Shown: in pieces, positions 21,614-22,875 of the stretch
Layout of the letters: every line of letters begins with the position of its first letter
Position numbering within the stretch: position 1 is the first letter of the stretch
Source of the DNA: a virus
Virus record (IMG/VR): IMGVR_UViG_3300042468_000170
Location: 1-22,875 of that record
Length of the DNA: 22,875 nucleotides
Strand: one strand, 5' to 3'
Translations under genes and position numbers: made by a program
Notes under the pieces: model-generated
The model's database searches: none
The model's input: the letters and a program-made list of their open reading frames with translations, nothing else
Told to the model about the DNA's origin: nothing

Positions 21614-22090
21614 TCGCTTCTTTCTGCGATTTTTAGCCATTTCTAGGCTGAGTTTTCCTACCCTAGTGTCAAAACAAACCCCATTCAAATGATCAGACTC
21701 ATGCTGATAGACTCTAGATATTAGTCCTGAAAACTCAGTCTCTATAATTCCACCCAACGCATTCTGATATTTGACTTTGATAGTGTCTGCTCTTCTGACA
21801 CGCAACCATAATTCAGGAAAACTTAAACAACCTTCTTGATCCATGATGTTGCCATCTGCTTCTATGATCTCAGGATTGATACAAGCATATAATTTGTCTT
21901 TATTGCCCATGACAAAAATACGTTTACTTAAACCCACCTGCGGTCCTGCTAGACCGATACCGTTGCTCTCTATCATGATCCTAGCCATGTCTTTGATGAT
22001 ATCGCTAGGGTCTCCGTCAGTCTCAAAGTCCCATGGTTCTGCGGTCAATCTTAATATAGGATCATTTTCTTTAACTAATTGTAAGTTCAT
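21593..22090 (-). CDS. def: peptide deformylase
   Basis: This 165-aa enzyme removes the formyl group from N-terminal methionine of new proteins. All three signature motifs are intact: GIGLAGPQ (44-51), EGCLS (86-90) and QHESDHL (129-135). C88, H130 and H134 are the metal ligands and E131 is the catalytic glutamate. The GP in motif 1, instead of the usual AA, is a variation. Phage deformylases are known in T4-like marine phages as auxiliary genes, thought to aid maturation of abundant proteins. The C-terminus is a short basic tail (NRRKKRSRKPLN). The ATG overlaps the end of the DnaE-like gene by 20 bases; there is no clear Shine-Dalgarno, so coupling is likely. Confidence 0.95.
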   Translation of the reverse strand: MNLQLVKENDPILRLTAEPWDFETDGDPSDIIKDMARIMIESNGIGLAGPQVGLSKRIFVMGNKDKLYACINPEIIEADGNIMDQEGCLSFPELWLRVRRADTIKVKYQNALGGIIETEFSGLISRVYQHESDHLNGVCFDTRVGKLSLEMAKNRRKKRSRKPLN

Positions 22091-22679
22091 TGGATAACAA
22101 ATTCATGTGTACTACGACCAGATGCGCATACGCCACCGCATGCGACTTCTTGAAACTATATGTACCTTCTTCTTTGTCCCATATAGTCTTATTCACTTCT
22201 GACCAAGGTAGTCCTATCAGATGTTTTTTACCCGGTCGTATAACGGCTAAGAACATTGCTAGTCTTGGTATACTATTTACTGGTTCAGGCATCTTACGCA
22301 AACTATTATAATGATTACCCAAGTGTATCAACTTTTCTACAAATGAAGGATCGTTTAATTTATTCCAGTCTGGTTCAGCCATCAACTCTACAAGATGTTT
22401 TTCATCACGCACATTCTTATAAACGTGTACATTGAGCATGTCGATTTTCATATAGCCACGTTCTTCTGCGTCTACATAATCGATAGATGCCATATCATTG
22501 ACAGGGTCGTAAGGTATATCTGTTACATAAACGCCTGTCGCATGTTTACGTATAGTAGATTGATGATTAGCATAGTTGGAAACTTTAGCATTGCGCATTG
22601 CGGCAGAGGTATGACTAATCTTTTGCAAAATCAATTCACGATCTGCAAAGTCAATATCAATATCACTCTTAAATTTCAT
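22071..22679 (-). CDS. miniature DnaE (DNA polymerase III alpha)-like protein
   Basis: This 202-aa protein carries several signatures of bacterial C-family DNA polymerases in the right order. They are DIDIDF (residues 6-11), like PDxDxDF with the catalytic aspartates; RKHATGVYVTD (44-54), like KHAGGVVIA; GYMKIDML (75-82), like GLVKFDFLGL with the third aspartate (D80); FLAVIRPG (143-150), like ALFRPGPL; and SFKKSHAVAYAHLVV (175-189), like FNKSHSAAYALVSY. Bacterial DnaE is about 1,160 aa and spends about 150 residues between the first and third aspartates; here it is about 70. PHP domain, most of the fingers and the beta-binding end are missing. Neighbouring frames hold no further DnaE sequence, so this is a compact gene rather than a fragment of a split one. 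It starts 3 bases after the upstream stop. Function unknown. Confidence 0.6.
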   Translation of the reverse strand: MKFKSDIDIDFADRELILQKISHTSAAMRNAKVSNYANHQSTIRKHATGVYVTDIPYDPVNDMASIDYVDAEERGYMKIDMLNVHVYKNVRDEKHLVELMAEPDWNKLNDPSFVEKLIHLGNHYNSLRKMPEPVNSIPRLAMFLAVIRPGKKHLIGLPWSEVNKTIWDKEEGTYSFKKSHAVAYAHLVVVHMNLLSNELTIS

Positions 22680-22682
22680 AAA

Positions 22683-22875
22683 TTATTGCCATCTTAATTC
22701 AAACCAAATTGCATCTTTAGGGTCACGGAATCTATATTCTGCTACGTGATCGTAGTTATAAGAAACATCGCTAACATCCTGAACAGTATGACTTATAAAA
22801 GTCTTGCAGTTTTGTTTTGCCCAATCGGCGGCTTCATCAAAATGCTTTTCAGCCTCTGCATAAGGTATATTTGCA
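22683..22875 (-). CDS. protein of unknown function, truncated by the window edge
   Basis: Only the last 63 codons are visible; the start lies beyond position 22875. The visible part has an acidic helical segment (YAEAEKHFDEAADWAKQNCK) and a C-terminal beta-type end (EYRFRDPKDAIWFELRWQ). Similar small phage proteins ending in a DA-x-W-F-x-LRW motif are familiar to me, with no assigned role. It reads into the DnaE-like gene with a 3-base gap, so they probably share an operon with deformylase. Confidence 0.65.
   Translation of the reverse strand, partial: ANIPYAEAEKHFDEAADWAKQNCKTFISHTVQDVSDVSYNYDHVAEYRFRDPKDAIWFELRWQ

Noticed and set aside
22071-22875. DnaE-like gene considered as a decayed remnant of a full polymerase
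   Set aside because: The flanking frames (deformylase downstream and the truncated unknown upstream) contain no other DnaE sequence, and the frame is intact and tightly packed.
1-22875. tRNA genes, CRISPR arrays, integrase or attachment sites
   Set aside because: No cloverleaf-like segments, spaced direct repeats or recombinase motifs were seen on reading both strands; no covariance-model search could be run.

Overview
The window reads as part of the genome of a strictly lytic, T4-like contractile-tailed phage (myovirus), probably of the aquatic lineage related to T4-like cyanophages and pelagiphages. The evidence is a T4-type neck module (gp13-, gp14- and gp15-like proteins), a T4-type primase-helicase pair (gp61 and gp41), a T4 gp1-like dNMP kinase, a set of T4-style late promoter boxes (variants of TATAAATA), and auxiliary genes common in such phages: MazG, Nudix, A-type Fe-S carrier, peptide deformylase. 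The host cannot be read from the sequence. No tRNA, rRNA, CRISPR array, integrase or insertion sequence was seen.

Layout. Positions 1-227 (+) hold the end of a small HNH-like protein. Positions 210-4649 (-) hold an early-looking operon (a 377-aa unknown, a 64-aa unknown, MazG) driven by a near-consensus sigma70-type promoter, then the late gp13-like neck gene and a glycosyltransferase-like gene, then dNMP kinase with its own sigma70-type promoter. Positions 4750-8298 (+) hold large gp14-like and gp15-like neck/tail-terminator proteins and a Nudix hydrolase, closed by a perfect 28-bp palindromic terminator. Positions 8331-21152 (-) are mostly virion genes: a coiled-coil/membrane protein, two modular structural proteins, a tail fibre, proteins with possible capsid-targeting N-termini, a KWDG ligase-like protein and a BppU-like baseplate/tail protein. 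Interleaved with these are an MGME1-like exonuclease, IscA, helicase and primase. Positions 21230-22875 hold one plus-strand unknown, peptide deformylase, a 202-aa miniature DnaE-like protein and a truncated unknown.

Regulation. Eleven late-type boxes ending in TAAATA precede virion or unknown genes, usually with very short predicted leaders that begin at or near the Shine-Dalgarno. Two near-consensus sigma70 promoters serve nucleotide-metabolism operons. A third group (Nudix, IscA, primase) has a TATAAT-like box exactly six bases before the start codon and no well-placed Shine-Dalgarno, and three late genes have the late box at a similar distance. This suggests that part of the genome makes leaderless mRNAs.

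The most unusual items are the miniature DnaE-like protein at 22071-22679, the leaderless-promoter pattern, a chitin-binding-like insert in the gp14-like neck protein, the KWDG nucleotidyltransferase-like protein, and 5'-terminal RNA hairpins on two late transcripts.
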